64,000 bases of DNA, from assembly GCA_965242495.1 (NCBI GenBank), contig OZ251446.1:2666001-2730000 (forward strand), read 5' to 3'. Under the pieces are notes generated by a model. That model searched no databases, had not been told where the DNA came from, and worked only from the letters and a program-made list of their open reading frames with translations. Of this stretch, positions 25,661 through 34,932 are shown in pieces. Origin of the DNA: CBDESN01 sp965242495 (lineage in GTDB: Bacteria; Pseudomonadota; Alphaproteobacteria; MPNO01). Numbering within the stretch: position 1 is the stretch's first letter; each line of letters opens with the position of its first letter. The position numbers and the translations under genes were made by a program.

Positions 25661-26506
25661 GGCTCAGGACTCATATCCAGAAGATGAGGATAGCGGCGAT
25701 GCAGATGGCGCTCAAGAAGGTGTGAGCGCATCGGTCGTATCGCGTTGCGATGCGTCGCCAGTCCTTGAGCCGGCCGAACAAGCGCTCGATGCGGTTGCGC
25801 CGCTTGTAGAGTTCGGCATCGAAGGCGACGGGCGTCTTGCGGTTGGAGCGGCCCGGAATGCACGCCTCGATGCGCCGCTCGGCCAGGGCTTGGCGGAAGC
25901 GGTCGCTGTCGTAGCCCTTGTCGGCGATCAGAGTATCGGTGTCCGGGAGGTCGTCGAGCATGGCGTCGGCTCCCCGGTAGTCGCTGACCTGTCCTGCGGT
26001 CAGCCGCAGAACCAAGGGCTTGCCGTCACCATCGCAGACGGCGTGCAGCTTGGAGTTCAGGCCGCCTCTGGTTCGCCCGATGCAGCGGTGAAGAACCCCC
26101 TTTTGAGCAGGCTGGCTGCGGTGCGGTGGGCCTTCAGATGGGTGGTGTCGATCATCACCATGCCCGTAGCCCGGCTCTCTGCCGCCAGGGCCTCGAAGAT
26201 GCGGTTGAAGACGCCAGCTTCGCTCCACCGCACGAAGCGATTGTAGAGGGTCTTGTGCGGGCCGTACTCGGTCGGGGCGTCGCGCCATCTCAGCCCGTTG
26301 CGGATGACGTGGACGATGCCGGAAATGACGCGCCGGTCGTCGACCCGGGGGACGCCCCGGACCTTGTTGGGCAACAGCGGCTTGAGGCGGGCGAATTGGG
26401 CGTCGGATAGCCAGAAATGGTGGTCGGACATGATGCTCCCCCTATATCTGGTAGGGTTGAATCACATCCCGCATCCCCATACAACCCACGTTATAGGTCC
26501 TGAGCC
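25661..26506 (-). mobile_element. IS5-family (IS427-group) insertion sequence, 846 bp
   Basis: Ends are GGCTCAGGAC at 25661-25670 and its exact complement GTCCTGAGCC at 26497-26506, with partial similarity further in. The element is flanked by TA on both sides (25659-25660 and 26507-26508), each inside a CTAG, consistent with TA target duplication. It carries one transposase read in two overlapping frames, the layout of the IS427 group. The near-perfect ends and open frames suggest a recent, possibly active copy. Confidence 0.93.
25671..26431 (-). CDS. IS427-group transposase, two frames joined by -1 frameshift
   Basis: The first frame (26431 to 26057) starts MSDHHFWLSDAQFARLKPLLP and contains the N-terminal DUF4096-like domain and the first catalytic Asp in MIDTTHLKAHRTA. 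The second frame (stop at 25671) carries GGLNSKLHAVCDGDGKPL, LIADKGYDSDRFRQAL (second Asp) and YKRRNRIERLFGRLKDWRRIATRYD (catalytic Glu), completing the DDE set. They overlap, and minus-strand AAAAGGGGG (26104-26096) is a plausible -1 slippage site. Programmed frameshifting is usual for this group. Confidence 0.9.
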
Positions 26507-26980
26507 TAGAAGTCTCCGCGCGAGCTGCCGGTTCCTGCGTCGAGCCTCGGCTTCGTCGGCCTCGGAATCGTTCACTTCCGCCCATAGATTGCGCCATTCG
26601 TTTTCCAGAGCGCCGCATTCGAGACCGACAGCATGTAGAACCGCGGCTTTCCGCGCATAATCGGATACGAAATCCCAGGCAACGAGCAAGGCGACCAGCC
26701 CGCTGGCGATCAGCTGAGAGATCGCGGGCAGCAAGTCCAGCAGCGCCGCAATCCCGCCGGCTGCCGCGGCCAGCAGCAGGAAGCGAACGACCGCGTGGTT
26801 GCGCCGATACCGATCGGAGAGCGCATCGTAATATCGGACCAGCCTCGCCGCGTCCAGAAGGTCTTGCCAGACGGCGTTTCTCGTTTGATCCGAAACCATA
26901 CCGATCGCCTGTGGCGGCGTGTCCGATGGCGAGCCATTCTACAGAGGTTCGGGCGGGACACAACCCGATCAGCCGCGGCG

Positions 26981-27985
26981 TCAGACGCCGAAGGTGAAGC
27001 GGGTTCCGATGTTGGAGGCGGCCAGCCGGTCCGGCATGCGCCGCCGCATCGCGTCGATGAAGTTGGCTCCGCTGCAATGCATCGGGATCACCACGTCGGG
27101 GGCGAGCGACTCCAGCTCGGTCACCGTGTGCTCGATATAGTCGAGCGGCGCCAAGCCGAGATGGAAGCCGCCCACGACCGCGTGCAGCCGGTCCACGTTG
27201 GCCTCCGCCATCGCCGTCCGGATGGTGTTGATCAGCCCGGCATGGCCGCAGGACGAGATCACCACCAGCCCGCGGCCCTTGACGACGTAGCAGGTGGCGT
27301 GCTCCTCGGGATGCTGGTCTTGAGCCAGCCGGCCGGCGCGCTCGGCCGCCGCGTAATGATCGTCGGCGACCATCGTGCCGCCCGAGACCGTCTCGAACGA
27401 CCGCCGCTCGATATAGCCGGTGGTGAACGCGCCGCGCAGGGCGCGCGGCGTCTCGCAGCAGACCGGGGCGACCTCCTGCGCCGTCAGCGCGGTGCGGTCG
27501 AGCGCGCCCCAGGAGACGGTCCCGCCGCCCGGACCTTTCACCCATTTCTCGCGGAAGACGTCCTCGGCGCCGACGAACAGCGCCAGATCCGCGCGCATGC
27601 GGGCGCGGTGCCGGGTGACGAAACCCGAAAGCCCGCCGTAATGGTCGCGGTGGCCGTGGCTCAGGATCAACCCGTCGAGCCCGCCCGCGTCGATGTCCAG
27701 CAGGTCGAAATTGCGGTTGAGCACTTCCGGCGTATAGCCGAAATCCAGCAGATATTGCGCCTTGGCGCCGGCCGCCGCCGATTCGAGATGGAGCGACAGC
27801 CCCCACTCGCCGGCGAGCGTGGTCATCTGGCGTCCCGGGATCTGGCCCACATGCTCGATCGCGACGGCCGGATGGACGGCCTTCGGCAGGAAGCGCTCGT
27901 AGAAGGAGTCGACCACCACGCGGACCGTCAGCCGGTCCACGACCGGGGCGGCGAACGGGGTGGGGGCGTTCGGCTGCGCGTTCAT
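26981..27985 (-). CDS. Metallo-beta-lactamase-fold hydrolase
   Basis: 334 residues. The metal motif LILSHGHRDHYGG (HxHxDH) lies near residue 125, with later histidines in VVISSCGHAGLINTIR, GGFHLG and PMHCSG. This long form, with the CGHAGxxNT motif, resembles the archaeal/bacterial group annotated as dihydropterin-ribofuranosyl-aminobenzene-phosphate synthase-like MBL proteins. True activity is unknown. The start at 27985 is preferred over an ATG at 28027 because GGGAGGA lies upstream. It has its own strand-mates downstream (MFS and amidase lie upstream on the same strand, 63 bp away). Confidence 0.85.
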   Translation of the reverse strand: MNAQPNAPTPFAAPVVDRLTVRVVVDSFYERFLPKAVHPAVAIEHVGQIPGRQMTTLAGEWGLSLHLESAAAGAKAQYLLDFGYTPEVLNRNFDLLDIDAGGLDGLILSHGHRDHYGGLSGFVTRHRARMRADLALFVGAEDVFREKWVKGPGGGTVSWGALDRTALTAQEVAPVCCETPRALRGAFTTGYIERRSFETVSGGTMVADDHYAAAERAGRLAQDQHPEEHATCYVVKGRGLVVISSCGHAGLINTIRTAMAEANVDRLHAVVGGFHLGLAPLDYIEHTVTELESLAPDVVIPMHCSGANFIDAMRRRMPDRLAASNIGTRFTFGV

Positions 27986-28048
27986 CGGCTGTCCTCCCGG
28001 CGGCGTCGCCGCCGGCATTGATTCCACGGCCGGCGCGCCGGCGCAAAC

Positions 28049-29446
28049 TCAGACCCTTGCCCGCGCCGCCATCGCCACGCCCAGAGCCGTCAACGCCGCG
28101 AACGCGACGAAGGAGACCGTCATGACGCCGAGAAACGCCTCCGGCCGGTCGGCGACGGCGGCGGCCCCCAGCCGAAACGACAGCGACGCGGTGACGATGA
28201 CCATGCTCACCATCATGCCGAGCGAGCGCATCAGCGCCGAGAGGGCCGAGGCGAGGCCGCGCTCGCCCGGCCCGACGCTGTTCATGATGACCGCGATGTT
28301 GGGGGCGGAGAACAGGGCGAAACCCAACCCCTGGAACACCATGATCGCGACGAAATGGGCGAGGCCGGACCGTGCGGTGACGAAGGCGGCCAGGGCCACG
28401 CTGCACAGGATCAGCGCTGCGCCGACGGCGCAGATCCGGTTCGGCGGGATGCGGTCCGCGAATCGGCCGGCGACGGGCGCCACCGCCGCCATGACGATCG
28501 GGCCCATCACCAGGACGTGCCCGGCCGCTTCCGGGGTGTAGCCTTGCACGACCTGGAGATGGATGCTCAACAGGAAGGTCGTGCCCACGGTGCCGCAATA
28601 GATCAGGAACTGCACCGACAGCGCGCGCGACAGGCGCCGGTTCGCCCGCAGCGCGTCGATCTCCAGCAACGGGTTGGGCGTCCGCCGCTGCCGCATCACG
28701 AACAGGACGCCCAGGGCCAGGCCGAGCGCGGCGAGGCCATAGCCGAGGATCGTCCGCCCCAGCGCGGCTCCGCCGGCGACGAGCAGCAGGATCGCGAGGA
28801 TCAGGAGCGCGCTGTGCGGCAGGTTGACCGGCGCGGCGGGCGCGCGCCAGCGGCTCTCCAGCGCCGCCCGCGACAGGAGGAACGCCGCCAGCGGCGGGAC
28901 CGCCGCCAGGAAGAACACCCAGCGCCAGCCGAGATGCGTCGTGATCAGGCCGGAGAAGAACGGACCCGACGCGAGACCGACATAGGTAGCCCCGATGGCG
29001 AGGCCCAGCATCCCGCCCAGCCGGTCGCGCGGCGCGATGTCGGCGACGATCGCCATGCTGGTCGCGGTGATGAACGCCGCGGCGACGCCCTGCAGGAAGC
29101 GGACGCCGATGACGCTGGCCATCTCCGGCTGGAAGCCGATGGCGAAGGTCGTCAGCGCCAGGGCCAGGAGGCCGCCCTTGAACAGCGTGTTCTTGTCGGT
29201 CGCGTCGGCGAAGCGGCCGATCGGCAGCAGCAGCGAAGCCGTGGTCGCCAGGAAGATCGTCTCCGCCAGCCCGAGCTCGACGCCGCTGGCGTCGAGTTCG
29301 CGCCCCATCGCGGGAAGCGCGACGCCCATGATCGCGTGCATGAGCGAGCTGGAGAATTGCGACAACGCGATGAACAGGATCAGGAGAAGCGGCGGCTTGT
29401 CCTCCCGCCCCATGCGCTTCGCCCCGACCCCGCCGCGGCGCTTCAC
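28049..29446 (-). CDS. MFS drug-efflux-type transporter
   Basis: 465-residue polytopic inner-membrane protein of the major facilitator superfamily, closest in pattern to DHA2-type (14-TM) exporters. Seen: multiple hydrophobic helices from LLLILFIALSQFSSSLMHAIMGVALPAM onward, the loop motif GRFADATDKN (motif A region), RFLQGVAAAFITATSMAIVADIAPRDRLG and the motif C-like GLASGPFFSGLI. The basic N-terminus is cytoplasmic. The ATG overlaps the upstream amidase stop by 4 bp, so the two are translationally coupled. Substrate unknown. Confidence 0.88.
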   Translation of the reverse strand: MKRRGGVGAKRMGREDKPPLLLILFIALSQFSSSLMHAIMGVALPAMGRELDASGVELGLAETIFLATTASLLLPIGRFADATDKNTLFKGGLLALALTTFAIGFQPEMASVIGVRFLQGVAAAFITATSMAIVADIAPRDRLGGMLGLAIGATYVGLASGPFFSGLITTHLGWRWVFFLAAVPPLAAFLLSRAALESRWRAPAAPVNLPHSALLILAILLLVAGGAALGRTILGYGLAALGLALGVLFVMRQRRTPNPLLEIDALRANRRLSRALSVQFLIYCGTVGTTFLLSIHLQVVQGYTPEAAGHVLVMGPIVMAAVAPVAGRFADRIPPNRICAVGAALILCSVALAAFVTARSGLAHFVAIMVFQGLGFALFSAPNIAVIMNSVGPGERGLASALSALMRSLGMMVSMVIVTASLSFRLGAAAVADRPEAFLGVMTVSFVAFAALTALGVAMAARARV

Positions 29447-30894
29447 GGATAGTCCGGCGGCGGCGCGAAGGCCTGATACTCCCGCTCCAGCAGCCGCGCG
29501 AAGCGCAGGCAGCTGCGGTCGCCGTAATGCGGGCCGACGATCTGCACGCCCACGGGACGCCCGTCCGCGGTGAAGCCGATCGGGGCCGCGGCGGCCGGCA
29601 GATAGCTCACGCCGGCATAGCCCGACCAGAAGATCTGGTTCATGAACGTCATCTCGCGCCCGTTCACGGTCAGGCTGCGCTCATAGGGCGGCGTCGGGTC
29701 GTGCGGGAAGGCGGCGGTGCACAGAACCGGACACAGCAGCAGGTCGTAGTCCTTGAAATAGTCGCGCCATTTCCACCGCATCCGCTGCCGCCGCTCGTCG
29801 AGCAGGAGCCAGTCGCGATGCGACAACGTGTTGCCGCGCATCATCCGGATCTGCTTGCTGTCGGCGCCGGGCGGCAGAGCGTCGAGGGCTTGGCGGAAGC
29901 GCGCCCGCTCTTCGTCGTCGACCCGGACCGACGTCGCCGACCGCAACAGGACGTCGAACATCCGATGGACCTCGTCGAGGTCGATGTCGGGGCGCGCCCG
30001 GTCGCTGACGCGGACCTTGCGCCGGGCGAGGAAGTCCGCGAGCCGCTGCAGGAGCGTCCCGACCTCCCGCTCGACCGGGGCCGTCGGATGGTCGATGACG
30101 ATGCCGATCCTGAACTCGTCCAGGCGGGTCTTCTTCGGCGCCGGCAGAACGATGCGCTGGCCGCTGGTCTCGATCTCGTCGGGCCCCGCGAGGATACGGA
30201 GGCCCAGCTCCACGTCGTCCGCGCTCCGCGCCAGCGGGCCGATCGCCAGGATGTCGAGGGGGGCTACGTTGTCGGCGAGCGCATGTCCCCGCGTCGGGCA
30301 GACGCCGAAGGTCGGCTTGAGCCCGAACAGGCCGCAGAGCGCGGCGGGCGTGCGGATGGACGAGGCGATGTCGCTCCCCATCTCGATGCCGGTGAGCCCC
30401 GCGGCGAGGGCCGCCGCGGCCCCGCCCGAGGAGCCCCCCGGCGACCAGGCGAGGTTCCAGGGGTTGTTGGTCGCGCCGTAGATCGCGTTGAAGCTCTGCG
30501 CGTCGGCGAGCCAGATCGGAACGTTCGTCTTGCCGAACGGCACCGCCCCGGCGTCGAGCCAGCGTTGGACCGAGACCGCGTTCCTGCGCGCGATGTTGCC
30601 GGCCTGCGCCGGAATGCCCCAGCTGGTGGGGAGTCCGGCGACGTCGAAGGATTCCTTGATCGTCATCGGCACGCCGTGGAGCGGTCCCCAGGACTCGCCC
30701 TTCGCCCGCGCCCGGTCGGCCGCCCGCGCGCGCCGCCGCGCCCCCGGGATGTCGGTGACGACGATCGCGTTGAGCGCCGGGTTGTAGCGCTCCACCCGGC
30801 CGAGATAGTGGTCGAGCAGCTCGAGACAGCCGATCCTGCCGCGGCGGATCATGCTGGCCAGCCGTCTGGCCGGCAGGTAAGCGATGTCGGTCAT
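29443..30894 (-). CDS. Amidase signature family hydrolase (second copy type)
   Basis: 483 residues. Catalytic Lys80 in PLHGVPMTIKESFDVAGLPTSWG, serine loop SPGGSSGGAAAALAAGLTG, and nucleophile Ser in SDIASSIRTPAALCGLFGLKPTFG. The usual GGSIR is ASSIR here. A C-terminal GRPVGVQIVGPHYGDRSCLRFARLLE completes the signature. The longer mid-region (about 260-400) sets it apart from the amidase at 18196. The start at 30894 has AGGGGGA upstream. It is coupled to an MFS exporter, so the pair may process and export or import an amide compound. Confidence 0.88.
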   Translation of the reverse strand: MTDIAYLPARRLASMIRRGRIGCLELLDHYLGRVERYNPALNAIVVTDIPGARRRARAADRARAKGESWGPLHGVPMTIKESFDVAGLPTSWGIPAQAGNIARRNAVSVQRWLDAGAVPFGKTNVPIWLADAQSFNAIYGATNNPWNLAWSPGGSSGGAAAALAAGLTGIEMGSDIASSIRTPAALCGLFGLKPTFGVCPTRGHALADNVAPLDILAIGPLARSADDVELGLRILAGPDEIETSGQRIVLPAPKKTRLDEFRIGIVIDHPTAPVEREVGTLLQRLADFLARRKVRVSDRARPDIDLDEVHRMFDVLLRSATSVRVDDEERARFRQALDALPPGADSKQIRMMRGNTLSHRDWLLLDERRQRMRWKWRDYFKDYDLLLCPVLCTAAFPHDPTPPYERSLTVNGREMTFMNQIFWSGYAGVSYLPAAAAPIGFTADGRPVGVQIVGPHYGDRSCLRFARLLEREYQAFAPPPDYP

Positions 30895-30919
30895 GCGTCC
30901 CCCTGTCCGCGATCGCCGT

Positions 30920-32599
30920 TCATGCGCCGGCCCGGCGCTTCGAGATTTTCCGTTGCAGCTTGGCCTGACTGGTGCGAATCTCGTCCCAATATACCCGGTT
31001 GTCCATGTCTCGCACGGTGGAGCGGGATTCCTTTCGATGTTCGACGAGAAACGGACATGCAATGACGATCCGCGAATTCTTCCGCCTGCGCAGGAATTGA
31101 TCGATGTTGCCGGCCGGGCCATCCGCAATCCTCGGGTTCCAGGAAGCCAGAATTCGTAATCCGGTTTCGGAATATATGTTGAATACCGTCGATACCACTC
31201 GATCGACGAATGCAAACGTGATTCCTTCGAATTGAACGACCGATAAAACGGTCGTATCCGGATCCGTTGTGGTGCTGAGGCCCGAGAACCAGTCCCACTC
31301 GCCGGGCCGGGTGTCGAGAAATCTATTCACGATGGCCAATCTTTCGCAAAATCCGTCCGGGAACGCGACGTCGTCCTCCATTATCGTAAGGCGTCCGGCG
31401 CCATGGTTCAGCGCATGTTTGGCAAGCATGGCGTGGCTCAGACCGCATCCCACCCATCCGGGTTGCCGTCGGATCCCGTCGAACAACGCATAACGCAAGG
31501 GAATCTCTTGCGCTTGCCGAAGAAAAAAATCTCTGCGTTCAGCGGTTTCCGGCATGGAAATCACGATCTGGTCCGCACACGCGGAGACGGGTAAATCCAT
31601 GCCATACGCATGGTCCTCGGGCAGAAAGTTCGTCGCCATCAGAAATCGATCGAACATGAACCGGAATTTCCGTTCGGACGCTTCCACGGCTTCGTAGATG
31701 TCCTTTCCCTCGACGGGATCCTTCAGAGCTCGTTCGACGGCGCGCAGCAGCGATGCGATCGAATCTTCTTCGAAAAATTTCACGATCCCGGAGAATTCGG
31801 GATGCTCATCCAGATCGTCCACGGTTTCGGCCACCACGGGCGCTCCCAATGACAGACACTCCCAGATGCGCATCGTCGTCAAAGACGGGTTCTCGCGACA
31901 GCGAAAATTGACGACGATCCGCGCGGCCTGTATGTCTTTCCTTATGTCCCGACCGGCCGTATCGCTTGGCGAGGAGACGTCGAATCTTTCCCTCAAGGCT
32001 GCGATCATTCGCCGTCGTTCGGGAGACGCGAGATCATTCCCGTAAACTAGGATACCGGCTTTTTCTCGACCGGTCGTCCCGTCGTCGCAACGGTTCGAAC
32101 CCCCTGCGGGAAGATAATGTATATCGGGATAGTTTACTCCCCGATCTTCGAGGCGGGCCATGTTACGGATCGAACAGCCGAGGACGGCGATCGAGTTCTT
32201 CAAGACGTCGATACGATCGAACGGCTCCATCTGAAATACGATGCGCTTGTCCTCGGGAGGAAGCTTTCCGAATCGTCGAGGACATATCACGATGTAGTAA
32301 TCGTGAGAAAACACCTCCGGCGGCGCAGTCATCAAGTCGACGCGCCATCCATGATCTTTGATCCGGCGTTCGATCAGCCCGGCGAAGAACGACGTATGAG
32401 GCGTGGTCAAGATTCCCCAGGACGGACGATCTCCTCTTTCGATGGCCCAGGCGTCGCGCCACGTCGCCAGCCAGTTTCGATACGCCTCCGTGCGCCGGAA
32501 CGGCAGCGGCGCGCGTTTGAACAGCTCATCCCTGATGCGCTGTCTCGCGTCGAGAGAGAGCGGTATCCGACGCCAAGCCTTGAGGACGGCGGATATCAC
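30920..32599 (-). CDS. Two-domain glycosyltransferase with C-terminal GT25 domain
   Basis: 559 residues. The N-terminal half (to about residue 330) resembles a GT-B fold transferase with IVFQMEPFDRIDVLKNSIAVLGCS, GILVYGND and the MRIWECLSLGAPVVAE donor-site segment. The C-terminal part has the family-25 LPS glycosyltransferase pattern: MPETAERRDFF, GWVGCGLSHAMLAKHALNHG and TIMEDDVAFPDGF, with EDD as the likely metal motif. Base composition is visibly lower in GC than the neighbours and codon choice is less biased, pointing to horizontal acquisition. Probably decorates LPS or another surface glycan. Followed 25 bp later by the amidase gene. Confidence 0.8.
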   Translation of the reverse strand: MISAVLKAWRRIPLSLDARQRIRDELFKRAPLPFRRTEAYRNWLATWRDAWAIERGDRPSWGILTTPHTSFFAGLIERRIKDHGWRVDLMTAPPEVFSHDYYIVICPRRFGKLPPEDKRIVFQMEPFDRIDVLKNSIAVLGCSIRNMARLEDRGVNYPDIHYLPAGGSNRCDDGTTGREKAGILVYGNDLASPERRRMIAALRERFDVSSPSDTAGRDIRKDIQAARIVVNFRCRENPSLTTMRIWECLSLGAPVVAETVDDLDEHPEFSGIVKFFEEDSIASLLRAVERALKDPVEGKDIYEAVEASERKFRFMFDRFLMATNFLPEDHAYGMDLPVSACADQIVISMPETAERRDFFLRQAQEIPLRYALFDGIRRQPGWVGCGLSHAMLAKHALNHGAGRLTIMEDDVAFPDGFCERLAIVNRFLDTRPGEWDWFSGLSTTTDPDTTVLSVVQFEGITFAFVDRVVSTVFNIYSETGLRILASWNPRIADGPAGNIDQFLRRRKNSRIVIACPFLVEHRKESRSTVRDMDNRVYWDEIRTSQAKLQRKISKRRAGA

Positions 32600-32728
32600 C
32601 GGCGGGCTACGACTCGTTCGGGGCGGCCGCGCCGGACGGCTGAAGAGTCTCCATCCCCGACCGCCCGTCCATTCCCGTTCATGCGGCGCATCGACGGGAC
32701 GGACGATACCCCCGTCGGCATCGTCGTT

Positions 32729-33736
32729 TCAACATGGCGCAGGCGTCCGGTCGTCCCCGGCGCGGTCGCGGAACCACGCCCAGGTTCGCGCCAGCCCCTC
32801 GGGCAGGGGGGTGCGCGGCGTCCAGCCGAGCTGCTCGCGCGCCTTGCTCACGTCCGTCCAGTTATGGCGGACCTCGCCGGCGCGGAACGGTTCGTATCGC
32901 ACTTCCGGGCGATAGCCGGGGCCGGCGACGGCGGCGATCTCCTCGATCAGGCGGGTCAGCGCGGTCGCCGTCCCGCTGCCGAGCTGAAACACGCCGGACC
33001 GCCCCGCGGTCATCGCCGCGACGACGCCCTCGCACAGATCGTCGGCGAAGACGTAGTCGCGCGTCTGGCTGCCGTCGCCGTAGACCACCAGCGGCGCGCC
33101 GTCCAGCAGCCGGCGCATGAAGGCCGCGACGACGCTCCCCTTGTGGAAGGACATCGGGCCGTAGACGTTGGAGAAGCGGAGCGAGACCGACCGCAGCCCG
33201 TAGCTCTCGGCGAAGGCCGAACAATAGGCCTCGACGCTCGCCTTCGAGGCGCCGTAGGGCGAGGCCGGGCGGGGGGGCATGTCTTCGCGCACCGGCGACG
33301 GCGCCTCGCCCAGGATCGCGCCGCCGGTCGAGGCGTTGACCAGGCGCTCCACCCCGGCCTCGCGCATCAGCAGCAGAAGCCCGAAGGTGGCGGCGACGTT
33401 CACGTCGAAATTCTTCGCCGGATCGGCGATCGAATCGACGACGTCGGGATCGGCGGCCAGATGCACCACCGCATCGACGCCCCGCAGCGCGCCGCGCATC
33501 AGCGTCCGGTCGCGGATGTCGCCCTTGACGAACTCGACCTCGTAGGGCGCGACCGCGCGCCGGTCGCCGCTGGACTCGTCGTCCACCACCCGGATCGATC
33601 GGGCGAGGCCGCGTTCGACGAGGACGCGCACGAGATTCGCGCCGACGAACCCGGCCCCGCCGGTGACGAGCACGCGGCCCAGCTCGCCCGTATCCGGGCG
33701 AACCGGATCGCCGTGAGCCTGCCCGCCTCGCTCCAT
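32729..33736 (-). CDS. NAD-dependent sugar-nucleotide epimerase/dehydratase
   Basis: 335-residue extended SDR. The Rossmann motif is VLVTGGAGFVGANLVRVLVERG, and the active site has STGGAI and YGASK (Tyr and Lys) near residue 160. Sugar-nucleotide-binding features include RFSNVYGP, VYGDGSQTRDYVFADDLCEGVV and FQLGSG. This matches UDP-glucose/GlcNAc 4-epimerase-like proteins; the exact sugar is unknown. It lies upstream of the glycosyltransferase on the same strand, with 129 bp between that show nothing recognisable. A role in surface polysaccharide supply fits. Confidence 0.88.
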   Translation of the reverse strand: MERGGQAHGDPVRPDTGELGRVLVTGGAGFVGANLVRVLVERGLARSIRVVDDESSGDRRAVAPYEVEFVKGDIRDRTLMRGALRGVDAVVHLAADPDVVDSIADPAKNFDVNVAATFGLLLLMREAGVERLVNASTGGAILGEAPSPVREDMPPRPASPYGASKASVEAYCSAFAESYGLRSVSLRFSNVYGPMSFHKGSVVAAFMRRLLDGAPLVVYGDGSQTRDYVFADDLCEGVVAAMTAGRSGVFQLGSGTATALTRLIEEIAAVAGPGYRPEVRYEPFRAGEVRHNWTDVSKAREQLGWTPRTPLPEGLARTWAWFRDRAGDDRTPAPC

Positions 33737-33810
33737 GCCGCGCGTATGAAGCGCCGGCGGCGGACAGTCAAGCGCCGGAATCGCGACGGGAATGAAATCC
33801 CATCGGCGGG

Positions 33811-34569
33811 TCAGCGCGCTTCGTAGGCGATGTCGACGACGCTCGCGTCGATCGCGCGTCCGGTGTCGTCGCTGTCGGAGACGATGCTGATATGGGTCGG
33901 GTCGGGCGCCCGCCAGCCGAACGCCGCCCGGAAGTCCGCCGCCACGTCGACCCGCTCCGAGAGCCAGGCGTTCACCGGCGCGGACGGCGTGCGCAGTATC
34001 TTGATCGCTCCGGCGTCGCCGTCGGCGTCGCGGCGCAGCACCGTTCCGCGCGGCCGGTCGCCGCCCCAGACATAGGTCAGCAGCCGTCCCGGCGCTCCCT
34101 CGCCCCGCAGCGCCACGATCGCCCGGCGTTTCAGGGCCTCCCAGAAGCTCGCCCGATCCGGCTCGTAGGGGAAGCCGACATAGACGCCGAGGGCGCGATC
34201 CTCGCCCTTCGTCCGGGTGAGGTCGGTCGGCGCCGGGGCCGTACTCGTCCGCCACCGCCAGCGGAGGATCGGCCGGCGCGCCAGATCCGCCGCCAGCGGC
34301 CGGAAGAGGATCGATACGCTGCGGTCCGAGATCACCCGGACGCCGCCGGGGACGGCGATCCAGCGGTTCTCGGCGTAGCCGTCGAAGACGATCTCCTGCC
34401 AACCCCGCGCGGCGAGCGCATCGGCCATGTCCGGGCGCGCCGGACCGGCGAGGCAGCAGGCCGCCAGCGCGGCGAGCAGCGGCGTCCGGCGGGCGAGGCG
34501 CGCCCTCCGCCCGTTCGTCGCCGGCTCCCGCATCCGGCGCGGATCGTCTCCGTCCGGTTCGATTCGCAT
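33811..34569 (-). CDS. DUF3047 protein, probably exported
   Basis: About 252 residues from the chosen start. A basic N-terminus precedes a hydrophobic stretch (TPLLAALAACCLAGPARPD) consistent with a signal peptide, then DUF3047-type sequence: VRVISDRSVSILFRPL, PILRWRWRTS, DRALGVYVGFPY, LTYVWGG and VNAWLSERVDVAADFRAAFGW, ending ISIVSDSDDTGRAIDASVVDIAYE. Function of the family is unknown. The start could be ATG 34569 or 34533; upstream in-frame codons run into repeat sequence and are not coding. 74 bp separate it from the epimerase gene. Confidence 0.75.
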   Translation of the reverse strand: MRIEPDGDDPRRMREPATNGRRARLARRTPLLAALAACCLAGPARPDMADALAARGWQEIVFDGYAENRWIAVPGGVRVISDRSVSILFRPLAADLARRPILRWRWRTSTAPAPTDLTRTKGEDRALGVYVGFPYEPDRASFWEALKRRAIVALRGEGAPGRLLTYVWGGDRPRGTVLRRDADGDAGAIKILRTPSAPVNAWLSERVDVAADFRAAFGWRAPDPTHISIVSDSDDTGRAIDASVVDIAYEAR

Positions 34570-34631
34570 GGCGTCCGCGTTGTCGAAGCCCCGGCGCAGT
34601 CTGCGCCGCCCCGCGCCGCCCGGCAAGGAAA

Positions 34632-34750
34632 CGCATAGCCGCCTCGAGCCGATGGCCTCCCTCGGGCCGTCGTCACAGCCCCCCTCGCCCCACGTATGCA
34701 GAAGCGGGATACGAATATGGATTCCCGCTTTCGAGCGTGTGAAGGAATCT
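34632..34750 (-). repeat. Dispersed repeat pair, left of IS1182-type transposase
   Basis: Two units in minus orientation. Unit 1 (34632-34676) reads GTGACGACGGCCCGAGGGAG then GCCATCGGCTCGAGG; unit 2 (34719-34750) reads AGATTCCTTCACACGC then TCGAAAGCGGGAATCC. Related copies lie in plus orientation at 36297-36422 and 36931-37062, so the transposase gene between is bracketed by inverted copies. The remaining 34751-34932 is GC-rich filler without a recognisable gene. Repeats around a GCGGGAAT core are common intergenic elements in GC-rich alphaproteobacteria. Confidence 0.75.
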
Positions 34751-34932
34751 TGGCGTTCGTTCGGGATAGGACCCTGCCGGTTCGGTGTGGCGGTCGTGCG
34801 GCGGCGGCGGGTTAGGGCGTTGGGTGGTGGGTTCGTCCGGCGCGGCGGCGGTCGTGCGCGGCGGCGGGTTTCAAGCCGCTCCCGGCATGGGTCGGGCAAG
34901 GGGCGGGGCGGCGGCAGGGCGGGTTGCGATGC

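Larger units (their letters stand above)
25551..26899 (-). pseudogene. Two-TM protein gene split by an IS5-family element
   Basis: The 5' part (26899 to 26507) encodes MVSDQTRNAVWQDLLDAARL... with two membrane helices (about residues 37-58 and 60-78) and a helical, charged C-terminal part ending RRNRQLARRLL. The IS begins at 26506. Beyond its other end, at 25658, the frame resumes as DVTGWAGYADIPENRRLNEK and runs to TGA at 25551. Removing the element and one TA copy joins codon 131 (CTA) to GAC in frame, giving 166 residues. As it stands the protein is truncated with 14 IS-encoded residues. Family not recognised; the two-TM plus helical tail topology recalls SLATT-type proteins, but that is only a suggestion. 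Confidence 0.85.
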
